Shown piece by piece: positions 27,800-36,736 of a stretch of 64,000 nt of DNA. A program made the position numbers and the translations under genes. The stretch spans positions 930,001-994,000 of the forward strand of contig NZ_CP019236.1 of assembly GCF_001955695.1 (NCBI RefSeq), in the 5' to 3' direction. Numbering within the stretch: position 1 is the stretch's first letter; every line of letters starts with the position of its first letter. Source of the DNA: Rhodoferax koreense (lineage in GTDB: Bacteria > Pseudomonadota > Gammaproteobacteria > Burkholderiales > Burkholderiaceae_C). The notes beneath the pieces were generated by a model. It was not told the origin of the DNA and searched no databases. It saw only the letters and a list, made by a program, of their open reading frames with translations.

Positions 27800-29053
27800 T
27801 CAACGGGCGGCGAGCACACGGAGAATTTCCTCGAACCGTTCGTCTTCCAGCCACGGGCTGTTGCTCACCGCCAGCACACGGCTGGCCAGCGATCGCGCGT
27901 TCGGCAGGGTCTGCGGCGCGGCGCTGGGGACGACGTCGGCATATTGCGGGTAGTCGGGCAATGACTGCACGAATGGCAGGCTGACGCCCAGCCCTGCACC
28001 CCATAGGGCCTGCAAGGCGGCATCGCGTTGCGCGGCGGTCGGCATCAGCACCATCAACACAGGCCAAGTACCGTCGGCACCCGGCACCGCCACGCTGTCG
28101 GTCAGCACCTGAAGACCTGGGATGCCGGCCAGCCGTACACGCCGCTGTGCTGCACGTGTATTGCCCTCGGCCAGAAAATCCGGCAACCGCGCCAAGGCCT
28201 TCACGCCCACCGCCTGGCGCCATCGGCCAGGGCGGTGCAGGGGATACGGCCGTGCGAAATCGTCGCCGGCCGCAGCCACCAGGTCACCACGGCGCAAGGC
28301 CTGCCGCAGGGGCCGTCCGTAGACCAGGCCCAGGCCACCACGCCGATAGAACAGGGCGTAACCCAGCAGTTCGGCTGAGCGCCGCAGTTCCCAGCCGATG
28401 TGCCTGGGCGCCACTTTGGCACTGGCCGCGCGGCAGGCTTCGCGCAGTGCCGCATCGCGCACCAGCAGCGCGCCGCCTTCGAAGATGCTCAGTCCCTTGC
28501 CCGCGGCCAGGCTGAAGAAACCGATGTCGGCGCGGGTGCCCACGCTGACGGCGGCAGCGCCCGCGCCGGTGCGTGCGCCCAGCGCCTGGGCCGCATCCTC
28601 GATGGTCCAGGCGCCGACGGCGCGGGCACAGGCCTGGGGCCCGGTGACATCCACGACCCGGCCACCGAGATGGGTGGGCATGACGGCCAGCGTTCGCGCA
28701 TGGCACAGCCGGGCGAGATGACCCGTATCAAGGTCCAGAGCCTCCGGCATCAGGTCGCACAGGCGCAACTGCAGTCCGCAGCGCGCCACGGCCAGGGCCA
28801 CCAGCGGGCAGGTGTAGGCCGGCACCACGACTTCGGTACGTTCGGGTGCGAGGCGCTGGAGGGCCGTCAGTGCCACCGTCAACGCAGCCGTGCCCGAACA
28901 CTCGATCTGCACCGCTTCCACACCGATGAATTGCGCCAGCGCCGCGCCGAGGTCCGCATCGGCCGCTCCACGTGGCCAAGCCAGGTCGGCCAGCCGCAGC
29001 GGCAGGCCGGCGGTCGGCGGCACCTCGAAGCGGTGCCTACCGGGCCGGCTCAT
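27800..29053 (-). CDS. DegT/DnrJ/EryC1/StrS family aminotransferase
   Basis: A 417-residue PLP-dependent protein of the sugar-aminotransferase family. IECSGTAALTVALTAL is the cofactor-binding loop, TEVVVPAYTCPLVALAV the following strand, WTIEDAAQALGAR carries the ring-stacking aspartate, and FFSLAAGKGLSIFEGG carries the Schiff-base lysine. It could aminate a keto-sugar or another carbonyl substrate. Its ATG lies inside the end of the upstream half-transporter gene (17-base overlap), making it the last gene of a nine-gene operon. Confidence 0.83.
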   Translation of the reverse strand: MSRPGRHRFEVPPTAGLPLRLADLAWPRGAADADLGAALAQFIGVEAVQIECSGTAALTVALTALQRLAPERTEVVVPAYTCPLVALAVARCGLQLRLCDLMPEALDLDTGHLARLCHARTLAVMPTHLGGRVVDVTGPQACARAVGAWTIEDAAQALGARTGAGAAAVSVGTRADIGFFSLAAGKGLSIFEGGALLVRDAALREACRAASAKVAPRHIGWELRRSAELLGYALFYRRGGLGLVYGRPLRQALRRGDLVAAAGDDFARPYPLHRPGRWRQAVGVKALARLPDFLAEGNTRAAQRRVRLAGIPGLQVLTDSVAVPGADGTWPVLMVLMPTAAQRDAALQALWGAGLGVSLPFVQSLPDYPQYADVVPSAAPQTLPNARSLASRVLAVSNSPWLEDERFEEILRVLAAR

Positions 29054-29465
29054 CGGCCATTGCCGCCGTGCGCAGCGTGGGTTCCGCGGCGCCGGGCGCC
29101 TCTTCCTCGCTGAAGGCCAGGCAGACGATGCCGGCGAGGATGAACAGGCCGCCCAGCGCCTGCGCCCAGCCGATGTGTTCGCCGAACAGCCAGGACGACA
29201 GCAGCAGCACCGAGATGATTTCCAGGTGCGAGGCCGCGAACGCCGGGCCGATCGGTGCGTGCTTGAGCAGCGTCATCCAGGTGAAGAACGCGCCCATGTA
29301 ACCCACGAAGGCGCCGTAGATCCAGGGCTGGCCGAACACCCGCAATAGCCAGGCCGGGCTGAATTCGAGCGGCAGCGCCTGCGCGCCCGCGAACTTGAAG
29401 CTCAGCTGGGCCAGTGTGTCGAAGGCCATCAGCAACAGGAAGCCGATTGCATAGAAACGCTTCAT
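29037..29465 (-). CDS. SMR/EamA-type four-helix half-transporter, subunit 2
   Basis: A 142-residue membrane protein with four hydrophobic helices (AIGFLLLMAFDTLAQLSF, YGAFVGYMGAFFTWMTLL, HLEIISVLLLSSWLFG, LGGLFILAGIVCLAF) and a charged C-terminal tail. The size matches EmrE, ArnE and ArnF rather than ten-helix EamA permeases. Its ATG overlaps the stop of the preceding half-transporter by 4 bases, so a heterodimer is likely, as for ArnE/ArnF. The substrate is probably the metabolite handled by the neighbouring enzymes (inference). Confidence 0.78.
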   Translation of the reverse strand: MKRFYAIGFLLLMAFDTLAQLSFKFAGAQALPLEFSPAWLLRVFGQPWIYGAFVGYMGAFFTWMTLLKHAPIGPAFAASHLEIISVLLLSSWLFGEHIGWAQALGGLFILAGIVCLAFSEEEAPGAAEPTLRTAAMADEPAR

Positions 29466-29836
29466 CCCTGCCAGCCCACGATGGCCACGCCGACCGAGAT
29501 CAGCAGGATGCCGGCGACACGCAGCGGCGAGAGCCTTTCGGCGAACAGGTAGCGACCAGCGAGCATGATGGCCACGATGTTGATCGAGCCGAGCAGCACG
29601 CCTTCGGACAGCGGCACCAGCGACAGGAACGCCAACCACAGCAGGAACTCGGCCACGTAGCAACCCACGCCGATCCACAACCATGGCCGGCGCGCCATCC
29701 ACACCCAGCGCGCCAGGCCGTCGCCGGCGCGCGGGTCGCCGGCCGCGGCCTTGAACGCGAGCTGGCCACCGCTGTCGACGAGCACATTCAGCACCCACAG
29801 GGTGGCCACCAGGGGCGTGAGTTCGCTGCCGGTCAT
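29462..29836 (-). CDS. SMR/EamA-type four-helix half-transporter, subunit 1
   Basis: A 124-residue membrane protein with four helices (PLVATLWVLNVLVDSGGQLA, LWIGVGCYVAEFLLWLAFL, GVLLGSINIVAIMLAGRYLF, LRVAGILLISVGVAIVGW). LAFKAAAG after helix 1 resembles the SMR LxFK pattern, shared with LSFKFAGA in the partner. It is coupled by 4-base overlaps to the hydrolase gene before it and to the partner gene after it. Confidence 0.78.
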   Translation of the reverse strand: MTGSELTPLVATLWVLNVLVDSGGQLAFKAAAGDPRAGDGLARWVWMARRPWLWIGVGCYVAEFLLWLAFLSLVPLSEGVLLGSINIVAIMLAGRYLFAERLSPLRVAGILLISVGVAIVGWQG

Positions 29837-30762
29837 GCCATGAGGGAGTCGGTCGAAGGCCGGGCATTCGGTGCCGTGGCTCTTGCGGTGTGGATGGCGT
29901 TGGCGCGCGGTGCGACGGCGTCCGCCGAATCGGCGATCCGCGCGGCGAATTCGACGGCACGCGAAGTCACCACCCGGCGCTCGCGATCGATGGTGATCAT
30001 GTGGTAGCTGTCGTGCAGCAAGACCATCTCCACCGGCCCGCTCACCCGGCGCGCCACCAGTTCCGCATTGGCCGGGCTCGACACGTCGTCTTCGCTCGCA
30101 TGCACCACCAGGCAGGGCGCGGTGATCCGATCCAGCCGGCGCATCACATGGTCGGCCAGCGCACGCATCTCGATCACGGCATACCAGGGATTGCCCGGCA
30201 GGCCGGCGGCCGCGCTGTCGCCCGACAGCATCTGCGCCACGACCCGCTTGCGCAACGCTTCGTCCTTGATGCCGTAGGGCGGCTGCTCCAGGAACAGCCT
30301 GCGCCGGCCGATGCCGAGCCAGCGGAACGGCCGCAGCAGAAAAGACAGCCGGGTGTAGAACGGCATGCTCCAGCCGTCGTAGCGGAACATGGTGGACAGG
30401 GCGCCCACACCGTCGACGAGATCGGGCCGCGCGATGGCCAGCTCCAGGGCCAGCACCGCGCCCATCGACAGGCCCATCACCAGCATCCGGTCGACCTCGC
30501 CGCGCAGCCGCTGGGCGCCGGCGTGCACCGTCTCGGCCCAGTCCTGCCAGCGGGTGTCCAGCAGGTCGTCTTGGCTGCCGCAGTGGCCGGCGAGCTGTAC
30601 CGCGTAGACGGTGAAGCCCGCGCGCTGCAGGCCCTTGCCGAGCAGGCGCATCTCATTGGGCGTGCCGGTGAGGCCGTGCAACAGCAACACGCCGGTGCGC
30701 GCATGCGGGCCGTGGCCGGGCAGCAGGAACTCATTGCGGGTGACGCAGACTTCGAGGCTCAT
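29833..30762 (-). CDS. Alpha/beta hydrolase, carboxylesterase-like
   Basis: A 309-residue alpha/beta-fold hydrolase. The oxyanion strand is GVLLLHGLTGTPNEMRLLG, the nucleophile serine is in MLVMGLSMGAVLALELA, the acid is probably in VVHASEDDVSSPAN and the histidine in LLHDSYHMITIDRE. The layout resembles Est30-like carboxylesterases and monoacylglycerol lipases. It begins 16 bases after the HAD phosphatase stop, within a chain of overlapping genes, so its substrate is probably an ester or amide intermediate of that pathway (inference). Confidence 0.82.
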   Translation of the reverse strand: MSLEVCVTRNEFLLPGHGPHARTGVLLLHGLTGTPNEMRLLGKGLQRAGFTVYAVQLAGHCGSQDDLLDTRWQDWAETVHAGAQRLRGEVDRMLVMGLSMGAVLALELAIARPDLVDGVGALSTMFRYDGWSMPFYTRLSFLLRPFRWLGIGRRRLFLEQPPYGIKDEALRKRVVAQMLSGDSAAAGLPGNPWYAVIEMRALADHVMRRLDRITAPCLVVHASEDDVSSPANAELVARRVSGPVEMVLLHDSYHMITIDRERRVVTSRAVEFAARIADSADAVAPRANAIHTARATAPNARPSTDSLMA

Positions 30763-30778
30763 GGCATGGTCCTGCAGA

Positions 30779-31540
30779 TCATGCCGACAGACCCGCCAGC
30801 ATCGGCATCGGCGCGGTGATCTCTGCCATCAGCGCCAAGGCATCGCGAAAATCGACGAATGGCGCATGCGCGATCTGCCTGTCTTCGCAGTAGCCGATCA
30901 GCCTGGCCTTGGCCAGTACGAAATCGGCCTTGCCCGAGACGCAGAAGTCCGAACTGCCATCGCCCACGAAAAGCACCTTGCCGTGCTGGGCCTGCTGCTC
31001 GGCCAGGCGTTCGCATTTGCAGTTGCCGCTGGCACGCACGCAGGCGGCGCTGGCATGTGGCGACTGCAGTTGCCAGCCGCGTTCGCCGGTCTGCACCAAG
31101 TGGTTGGCCAGCACCGGCAGGTGGCCCAGGCCGTGTCGGCCAAGCACCCGGCGGATGGCATGGTCGATGCCATCGCTGACCACCTGCACCGGCATGCCCT
31201 GGCGCTGCGCGGCGGCGGCGAAGGCAGCGAAATGGGGGTCGATCGGCAGGCTGTCGAGGTGGGCGTCGAGTTCGGCCGCACTCATGTCGAGCAGCGCGAC
31301 CTGGCCCTTCATGCATTCGCGCGAGCCGATCTCACCGGCCTCCCAGGCGTTCTCGAGCGCCTGCCAGCCGGGGCGGCCGAACCGCTGCAACAGCGTGTCG
31401 GTCACGTCGTCGATGCTGATGGTGCCGTCGAAATCGCATTGCACCATCCAGCCCGGTGGGCGCGACGGCGCGGCGGCGGGGCGGATGGCGAAGACCTTTG
31501 GTCTGGAAGCGTGCATGGCATCACCCTTGTGGCTATTCAT
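30779..31540 (-). CDS. MtnX-like HAD-IB family phosphatase
   Basis: A 253-residue phosphatase. HAD motif I is MVQCDFDGTISIDDVTDTLL, motif II lies at VQVVSDGIDHAIRRVL, and motif IV is KVLFVGDGSSDFCVSGKAD. The middle HASAACVRASGNCKCERLAE has a CxC pair seen in MtnX-type 2-hydroxy-3-keto-5-methylthiopentenyl-phosphate phosphatases. No other methionine-salvage gene is present, so a different phosphomonoester is likely. The ATG at 31540 overlaps the adaptor stop by 8 bases; a second ATG at 31516 has an AAGGGTG site and may be used instead. Confidence 0.8.
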   Translation of the reverse strand: MNSHKGDAMHASRPKVFAIRPAAAPSRPPGWMVQCDFDGTISIDDVTDTLLQRFGRPGWQALENAWEAGEIGSRECMKGQVALLDMSAAELDAHLDSLPIDPHFAAFAAAAQRQGMPVQVVSDGIDHAIRRVLGRHGLGHLPVLANHLVQTGERGWQLQSPHASAACVRASGNCKCERLAEQQAQHGKVLFVGDGSSDFCVSGKADFVLAKARLIGYCEDRQIAHAPFVDFRDALALMAEITAPMPMLAGLSA

Positions 31541-32495
31541 GGAAACTGACCCTCACGTTCTGGCTCAGGCGTATGCCTGCCGGTGCCGCGTCGAATTCGA
31601 GGAAGCAATCGACGACGCGGAGATTGCCGCGCGCGGCCACGTCGTCGTCGAGCCGGCTCGCGCCGTAGGCTTCGGCCAGCCGTACGACGTGGGCTTCCAG
31701 CGGCGCGGGCGGCTTGCCGTTCGCGCCATCGATGTCGACGCTCACGCTGGCACGCGTGCCGGGCCTGATGGCCGCCAGGTAGCTTTCGTTGAGCTCGGCG
31801 CGCACGATCAGTGGCCGGCGGGGCAACAGCACCATCACCGGCTTCGCGGCCTGGGTCGAGACGCGGGTGCCGGGCTGCACGTTGAGCCGCAGCACGCTGG
31901 CATCGACGGCGGCGCTGAGTGTCTGACGTTGTACCGCCAACTGGGCCTGCGCCAGCTTCTGCCGCGACACCGCGGCTTCGGCCTCGAAGACCGCGGCGGC
32001 GGATTCGATGTCGCGCTGCGCCTGCAACGCCTCTTCGGCGCGTTGCGGATCGAGCGCCCCGGCCCGTGCGGCCTCGCCAGTGCGTTGCGCGAACTGGCGC
32101 GCCGCCGGCAGCCGCGCAGCCTGGGCCCGCTGGCGGGCCTGCACCAGCTTGAGCTCGGCCTGGGCCAGCGCCACGTCCAAGCGCGCCTGCTCCGGGGCGA
32201 GCTTGAGCAGCACCTGGCCGCGCCGCACGCTGTCGCCTTCCTTCACAGCCAGGCTTTCGACGGTGCCGTCCAGCGGGGCCATCACCTCGAGCAGGCCGCC
32301 CTGCACCTCGATCTTGCCGCGCGCCATGGCCAGTTCGCGCGGGCCGGCCGGGGCGTTCGGGGCGCTGGCCGGCGTAGCGGCGTTGGCTTTCGCCATGCCG
32401 GGGGTGTCGTGGCCGGAGCAGGCGCCGAGCAGCCCTGCCAGGCCGAGGGCTGCCAGCTTGAAAGGCCATGCCGGCCAGGTCGGATTCGTCGTCAT
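31533..32495 (-). CDS. HlyD/DevB-type periplasmic adaptor lipoprotein of an ABC exporter
   Basis: A 320-residue membrane fusion protein. The N-terminus KLAALGLAGLLGACSG has a lipobox cysteine. A lipoyl-like half (GGLLEVMAPLDGTVESLAVK, EGDSVRRGQVLLKLAP), a coiled coil near residues 100-190 and the second lipoyl half and beta barrel (VLRLNVQPGTRVSTQAAKPV, RPLIVRAELNESYLAAIRPG) follow in order. It would bridge the ABC permease and the outer-membrane factor. It overlaps its ATPase gene by 4 bases. Confidence 0.87.
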   Translation of the reverse strand: MTTNPTWPAWPFKLAALGLAGLLGACSGHDTPGMAKANAATPASAPNAPAGPRELAMARGKIEVQGGLLEVMAPLDGTVESLAVKEGDSVRRGQVLLKLAPEQARLDVALAQAELKLVQARQRAQAARLPAARQFAQRTGEAARAGALDPQRAEEALQAQRDIESAAAVFEAEAAVSRQKLAQAQLAVQRQTLSAAVDASVLRLNVQPGTRVSTQAAKPVMVLLPRRPLIVRAELNESYLAAIRPGTRASVSVDIDGANGKPPAPLEAHVVRLAEAYGASRLDDDVAARGNLRVVDCFLEFDAAPAGIRLSQNVRVSFHE

Positions 32496-33223
32496 GCGGG
32501 GATTTCCAGAGCTTGAGGCTGCCAGTCGTTCTTGATCAGGCCGTCTTCCATGGTCAATACGCGGTCGGCGTGGCGCACCAGGCGCGGGTCGTGGCTGACG
32601 CACAGCACCGTGGTGCCGTGCGAGCGTGCAATGCGATGCAGGATGTCGATGATCTTCTGGCCGTTGTCGGCGTCCAGCGCGCTGGTCGGCTCGTCGGCGA
32701 ACAGCAGTTGCGGTTCCTTGGCCAGTGCCCGCGCAATGGCCACGCGTTGTTTCTCGCCGCCCGAGAGTTGGGCTGGTCGGGCGTCGGCCCGGTGCGCCAT
32801 GCCGACCTCGTCGAGGGCGCGCAAAGCGCGTTCACCCGTGTCGCGGTTCGACAGGCCGAGGTAGCCCAGCGGCAGTTGAACCTGCTCGCGCGCGGTCAGC
32901 GCCGGGAACAGGTTGAAGCCCTGGAACACGAAGCCGGTGTGCTGCAGCCGGAAGCGTTCGAGTTGGCGCTTGTTCATGCGGCCCAGGTCTTCGCCGAGCG
33001 CCCAGGCCTGGCCCTGGTCGGGCGACTGCAGTCCGCTGAGCAGCGACAGCAGCGTGCTCTTGCCGCAGCCCGACGGGCCGGAGATCAGCGTGAGTTCGCC
33101 CCGGTAGATGGCGATCGACAGGCCCTGCAGCACGTGCACCCGCACCGCGCCGGACATGAAGGACTTGCTGACCTGGCGCGCCTCCAGGCTGGCGTCCGAA
33201 GCATGGATGTCCGGTGTCTTCAT
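32492..33223 (-). CDS. ABC exporter ATP-binding protein (MacB/DevA/LolD class)
   Basis: A 243-residue ATPase with Walker A SGPSGCGKSTLLSLLSGL, Q-loop HTGFVFQGFNLFPALT, signature LSGGEKQRVAIARALA, Walker B LLFADEPTSALD and switch histidine VLCVSHDPR. The sequence class is that of LolD/MacB/DevA ATPases paired with FtsX-like permeases. The ATG at 33223 overlaps the permease stop by 4 bases. Confidence 0.93.
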   Translation of the reverse strand: MKTPDIHASDASLEARQVSKSFMSGAVRVHVLQGLSIAIYRGELTLISGPSGCGKSTLLSLLSGLQSPDQGQAWALGEDLGRMNKRQLERFRLQHTGFVFQGFNLFPALTAREQVQLPLGYLGLSNRDTGERALRALDEVGMAHRADARPAQLSGGEKQRVAIARALAKEPQLLFADEPTSALDADNGQKIIDILHRIARSHGTTVLCVSHDPRLVRHADRVLTMEDGLIKNDWQPQALEIPA

Positions 33224-34365
33224 CGGAGCAGCATGGCGGGTTCGGCGCGCGACAGGCCCCGCACCGCGATCAGGCCCGAGGCCAGCGCCAGGCCCACCAC
33301 CAGCGCGGCGCAGGCCAGCGCCACCGGCAGGTTCATGTCGACGGGCACGTCGTACCACGCTGCCAGGCGCAGCAGCAAGGCACTGGCCAGGCCGCCGACC
33401 ACGAGGCCCAGCCCGCCGATCCAGCAGGCTTGTTCCAGCACCACGCGGCTCAGCGACAGCAGGCTGGCGCCCAGGGCGTTGAGCATGGCGTATTCGCGCG
33501 CCGATGCCGCCACCACGGCCATCAGCGACTGGCTGGTGACCACCGCGCCGACCAGGCAGACGATGGCCGCCATGAACAGCACCGCGATGCCGGCGCCGGT
33601 GTCGAACATCCAGTACAGCTGGGAACGCCGCGCGAATTCGCCGGCACGCCAGACCGAGAACGGGCCGAACGAGCGCGTTTCGGCGGCCAGCCGCGACTGC
33701 GCCGCCGCCGCCTGCGCCGGGTCGCGCAGCCGGGCCACGAAATAGGTCGAGCCGGGTGCGCCGTCGGTGGCTTCGCCGGCCTGCAGCCGGCGCGCCGTGT
33801 CCTGCGAGGCCAGCACGTTGACGCCGCCGAGCGCCCGCAGCCCGCCGAGCGCGGCCACCACGTTGACGCGCTGGCCGTTGACCCAGGCGCCGCTGCCCAC
33901 GGCCGTGCCCAGTTGGGCGAGGTCGGAGCGGTCCACGATCACCGCGCCGGGTTCGCGCAGCAGCTGGCGCGTGCGCGGCGGCAGCAGCCGGGAGAACATC
34001 ATGGCATCGGTGCCGGTGCGGATGCCCGAGACGAACACCGGCACGCCGCCGCCGGTGCGTTCGTTGTTGCGCCAGTCGCCTTCGACCCAGAGGTAGGGCT
34101 CGACGTCGGCCACGGCCGGGTCCATGCGCAGCCGCATCTCCACGTCGGGGCCGACGTCGCGGCCGAAGTTGACGCTCTGGGTGCCGGGGTAGCCCGCCCA
34201 GAGGTCGGCCGAGGATGCCGTCACGTAGACCGCGGCACTGCCGAAGATGCCCAGCACCAGGCCGGCCTGCACCGCCAGCAGCACGCCCGAGAAACCCACG
34301 GCGAACACGGCGGGCACGAAGCGCCGCCATTCGTGGACCATGGTCTTGCGGGCCAGCGCGATCAT
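33220..34365 (-). CDS. ABC exporter permease, FtsX/DevC-like
   Basis: A 381-residue permease with one N-terminal helix (FVPAVFAVGFSGVLLAVQAG), a periplasmic domain of about 220 residues, and three C-terminal helices (AGIAVLFMAAIVCLVGAVVT, ACWIGGLGLVVGGLASALLL, LPVALACAALVVGLALASG), the four-helix MacB/DevC topology. The start MIALARKTMV is the ATG inside the end of the outer-membrane factor gene (4-base overlap). The long frame upstream is out of family and discarded. Confidence 0.87.
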   Translation of the reverse strand: MIALARKTMVHEWRRFVPAVFAVGFSGVLLAVQAGLVLGIFGSAAVYVTASSADLWAGYPGTQSVNFGRDVGPDVEMRLRMDPAVADVEPYLWVEGDWRNNERTGGGVPVFVSGIRTGTDAMMFSRLLPPRTRQLLREPGAVIVDRSDLAQLGTAVGSGAWVNGQRVNVVAALGGLRALGGVNVLASQDTARRLQAGEATDGAPGSTYFVARLRDPAQAAAAQSRLAAETRSFGPFSVWRAGEFARRSQLYWMFDTGAGIAVLFMAAIVCLVGAVVTSQSLMAVVAASAREYAMLNALGASLLSLSRVVLEQACWIGGLGLVVGGLASALLLRLAAWYDVPVDMNLPVALACAALVVGLALASGLIAVRGLSRAEPAMLLR

Positions 34366-35840
34366 GGGGCCGCCTGGGCCGTTCGGGACGCCAGGCCGTC
34401 GGCCTCGTCCGCCGGGATGGGGGCCCCGCCGAGGGCCTTGTACAGCGCCACGAAGGCCTGGGTGTGGGCGGCCTCGGCCGCGGCGACTTCCATGGACGCC
34501 TGCAGCGCCGCGCGTTCGGCACCCAGGCCGTCGAGCCGGCTTGCCAGGCCCAGGCGTGCCAGCGTGGCCTGGTCGTCCACGCGGCGTGCGAGCAGGTCGC
34601 GCGCGGTCTGTAGCTGCTGGCGCCGTTCGCCGCTCAGTTGCAGCGCGCTGAGCGCCGACTCGGTTTCGGATACGCCTTCGAGCACCGCCTGGCGGTAGGC
34701 CAGCAGCGAAGCGTCGAGCGCTTCCTTCTGCGCATCCACCGCGGCGCGCCGGCGGCCCCAGTCGAACAGCGGAATGTCGATCAGCGGGCCGAGCGCGGGC
34801 ACGTTGTCGGTGTTGGTGCGCCGGTTCTGGGTGATGTTGTGCGCGTACAGCAGCGAGGCGCCGAGCGTGATGCGCGGATATAGCTCGGAGGTGGCACTGC
34901 CGAGTTCGGCGGCGGACTTCAGCACATCGGCTTCGGCGCTGCGGATCTCGGGGCGGTAGCGCAGCAGGTCGGTGGGCACCTGTTGCAGACGGAAGTCGCG
35001 CAGGCCGGGCTGCGACCGCGGTGGCCAGCTCGACGCCGTGCGCCAGGCGGCGTCCGGCGTGGCCTGGCCGAGCAGCACGGCCAGGCCCTGCGCCGCGTGC
35101 TCGGCGATCTGCCGCGGCTGGCTTTGTTGCGCGCGGGTCTGGGCGATGCGGATTTCGGCCTGGGCTCTTTCTTCGGGCGCGCCCAGGCGCTGCTGGCGCT
35201 GCACGCTGAACAGGGCAAGGCTCTGGGCGTCGAGATCGGCCATGTGTTGCAGCAGGTCCTGCTGCACCTGCGCCGCGCGCAGATCGGCATAGCTGCGCAC
35301 CACCTCGGCGACCAGCGAGACACGCGCGGCCTGGGTACTCGCGGCCGCCGTGTCGAGCCGGGCCTGGCCTGCGCGCTGGATCGATTCGCGCGCACCGAAC
35401 AGGCCCAGTTCCCACACGGCGTCCAGGCTGGCCTGGAAATAGGTGTCGGTGGCCGAGACGTCCTGCAGGGTGCGGGCGCCGGCGGAAACGGAGGGCCGGT
35501 ACGCCATGTTGTCGCGTCCGGCGAGGATGCGGGCCTGGCGCAGGCGGCTCCTGGCCTGGGCGAGCGTCAGGTTCTGCGCCAGGGCCTGCTCCACCAGCGC
35601 ATCGAGCTGCGGGTCGCCAAGTGCCTTCCACCAGCTCTGCAGATCGGGTGCGGGGGCCGCCACGGTCTGTCCGGGCGCCTGACGCCATTGCGCGGGCGCG
35701 GCCACCGGCAAGGTCGGCAAGGCCGGCGCAGCGCAGCCGGCGACGATGGCCGGCAGCAGCGTGGCGATGAAACCTCGGGAGGCAGAACGGAAGAAGGGGG
35801 CGCGGGGCAAGGCGGACGATTGGTGGAGAGGGCCCCGCAT
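34362..35840 (-). CDS. Outer-membrane factor lipoprotein (TolC/NodT family)
   Basis: A 492-residue outer-membrane efflux protein with a lipobox in FIATLLPAIVAGCAAPALP and the NodT-family segments PDLQSWWKALGDPQLDALVE near residue 75 and RYRPEIRSAEADVLKSAAEL near residue 310. It provides the outer-membrane duct for the exporter encoded next. It is the first gene of the operon, divergent from the response regulator gene with 158 bases between starts. Confidence 0.9.
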   Translation of the reverse strand: MRGPLHQSSALPRAPFFRSASRGFIATLLPAIVAGCAAPALPTLPVAAPAQWRQAPGQTVAAPAPDLQSWWKALGDPQLDALVEQALAQNLTLAQARSRLRQARILAGRDNMAYRPSVSAGARTLQDVSATDTYFQASLDAVWELGLFGARESIQRAGQARLDTAAASTQAARVSLVAEVVRSYADLRAAQVQQDLLQHMADLDAQSLALFSVQRQQRLGAPEERAQAEIRIAQTRAQQSQPRQIAEHAAQGLAVLLGQATPDAAWRTASSWPPRSQPGLRDFRLQQVPTDLLRYRPEIRSAEADVLKSAAELGSATSELYPRITLGASLLYAHNITQNRRTNTDNVPALGPLIDIPLFDWGRRRAAVDAQKEALDASLLAYRQAVLEGVSETESALSALQLSGERRQQLQTARDLLARRVDDQATLARLGLASRLDGLGAERAALQASMEVAAAEAAHTQAFVALYKALGGAPIPADEADGLASRTAQAAP

Positions 35841-35998
35841 TGGACCGCGTCAACTTTGCGCGGCTTTGCAGCTTGTGTGGAGAACGCGTGGAGACGGGGA
35901 GGGCTGGCGGGCCGCAAACCCTTGCGCCCGCGAGGCTCACCGGCGCTGTGGATAATGGCCATCCCGTTCCACCCCCGCATCGCCGCCATCCCGTGAAC
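35841..35998. promoter_or_regulatory. Divergent promoter region between exporter operon and two-component system
   Basis: The 158-base gap must hold the promoters of the nine-gene exporter operon (minus) and of the response regulator/kinase pair (plus). Short CTTTGCGCGGCTTTGCAGCT near 35868 contains a direct repeat (CTTTGC, 11 bases apart) that could be an OmpR-type half-site pair. This is a suggestion from spacing only. Confidence 0.4.
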
Positions 35999-36736
35999 AT
36001 GTCCGCCGTTTCAGACCGCAGTGCATCCGCCGAGCCCGGCCCGCTGGTGCTGGTGGTCGAGGACGAGCCCGGCATCGCCGACATCCTGGTCGCTTACCTC
36101 CAGCGCGACGGCATGCGGGCGCAACTGGCGGGCGACGGCCAGACCGCGCTGCGGCTGTTCAATCAGTTGCGTCCGGACCTGGTGCTGCTGGACATCCACC
36201 TGCCCGGCATGGACGGCGTGGACGTGCTGAAGAACATCCGCAGTGGCAGCGAGACCCCGGTGATCATGGTCACCGCACTGGCCGACGATGTGGACAAGCT
36301 GCTGAGCCTGCGGCTGGGGGCGGACGACTATGTCGTCAAGCCGTTCAGCCCTGCCGAGGTGGTGGCCCGGGTGCGCGCCGTGCTGCGCCGCACTGGCTCC
36401 AAGCCCGCAGCCTCGCGCAGTGCGCCGATTCGGGTCGGCCGCCTGGTGGTGGACATGGAGGCCCATGGCGCTTCCACCGTGGACGAAGACGGCCAACTGC
36501 AGCCGCTGCCGCTGACGCTGACCGAGTTCCGCCTGCTGGCCTGCCTGGCGGCGCAGCCGCGCCGCTGTTTCTCGCGCAGCCACCTGATCGAGACCTGCCT
36601 GCCCGAAAGCGACGCGCTCGACCGCGTGATCGATTCGCACCTGAGCAAGCTCCGCCGCAAGCTGCAGAACGCCGGCCACGGCGAACTCATCGAAACCGTG
36701 CGCAGCATCGGCTACAGGCTCTGGCCTGGCGCATGA
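35999..36736 (+). CDS. OmpR-family response regulator
   Basis: A 245-residue regulator. The receiver domain has the acidic pair in LVLVVEDEPGIADIL, phospho-acceptor Asp65 in VLLDIHLPGMDG, and the lysine in GADDYVVKPFSPAEVVARV. The C-terminal winged helix (LTEFRLLACLAAQPRRCFSR, HLSKLRRKLQNAG, IETVRSIGYRLW) binds DNA. The ATG at 35999 is used; a GTG six bases upstream is possible. Divergence from the exporter operon makes that operon the probable target. Confidence 0.91.
   Translation: MSAVSDRSASAEPGPLVLVVEDEPGIADILVAYLQRDGMRAQLAGDGQTALRLFNQLRPDLVLLDIHLPGMDGVDVLKNIRSGSETPVIMVTALADDVDKLLSLRLGADDYVVKPFSPAEVVARVRAVLRRTGSKPAASRSAPIRVGRLVVDMEAHGASTVDEDGQLQPLPLTLTEFRLLACLAAQPRRCFSRSHLIETCLPESDALDRVIDSHLSKLRRKLQNAGHGELIETVRSIGYRLWPGA

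Noticed and set aside
33220..36084. 954-codon frame extending the ABC permease upstream across the outer-membrane factor gene
   Set aside because: The upstream part is an out-of-frame shadow; permease homology begins at MIALARKTMV, 4 bases inside the outer-membrane factor end.
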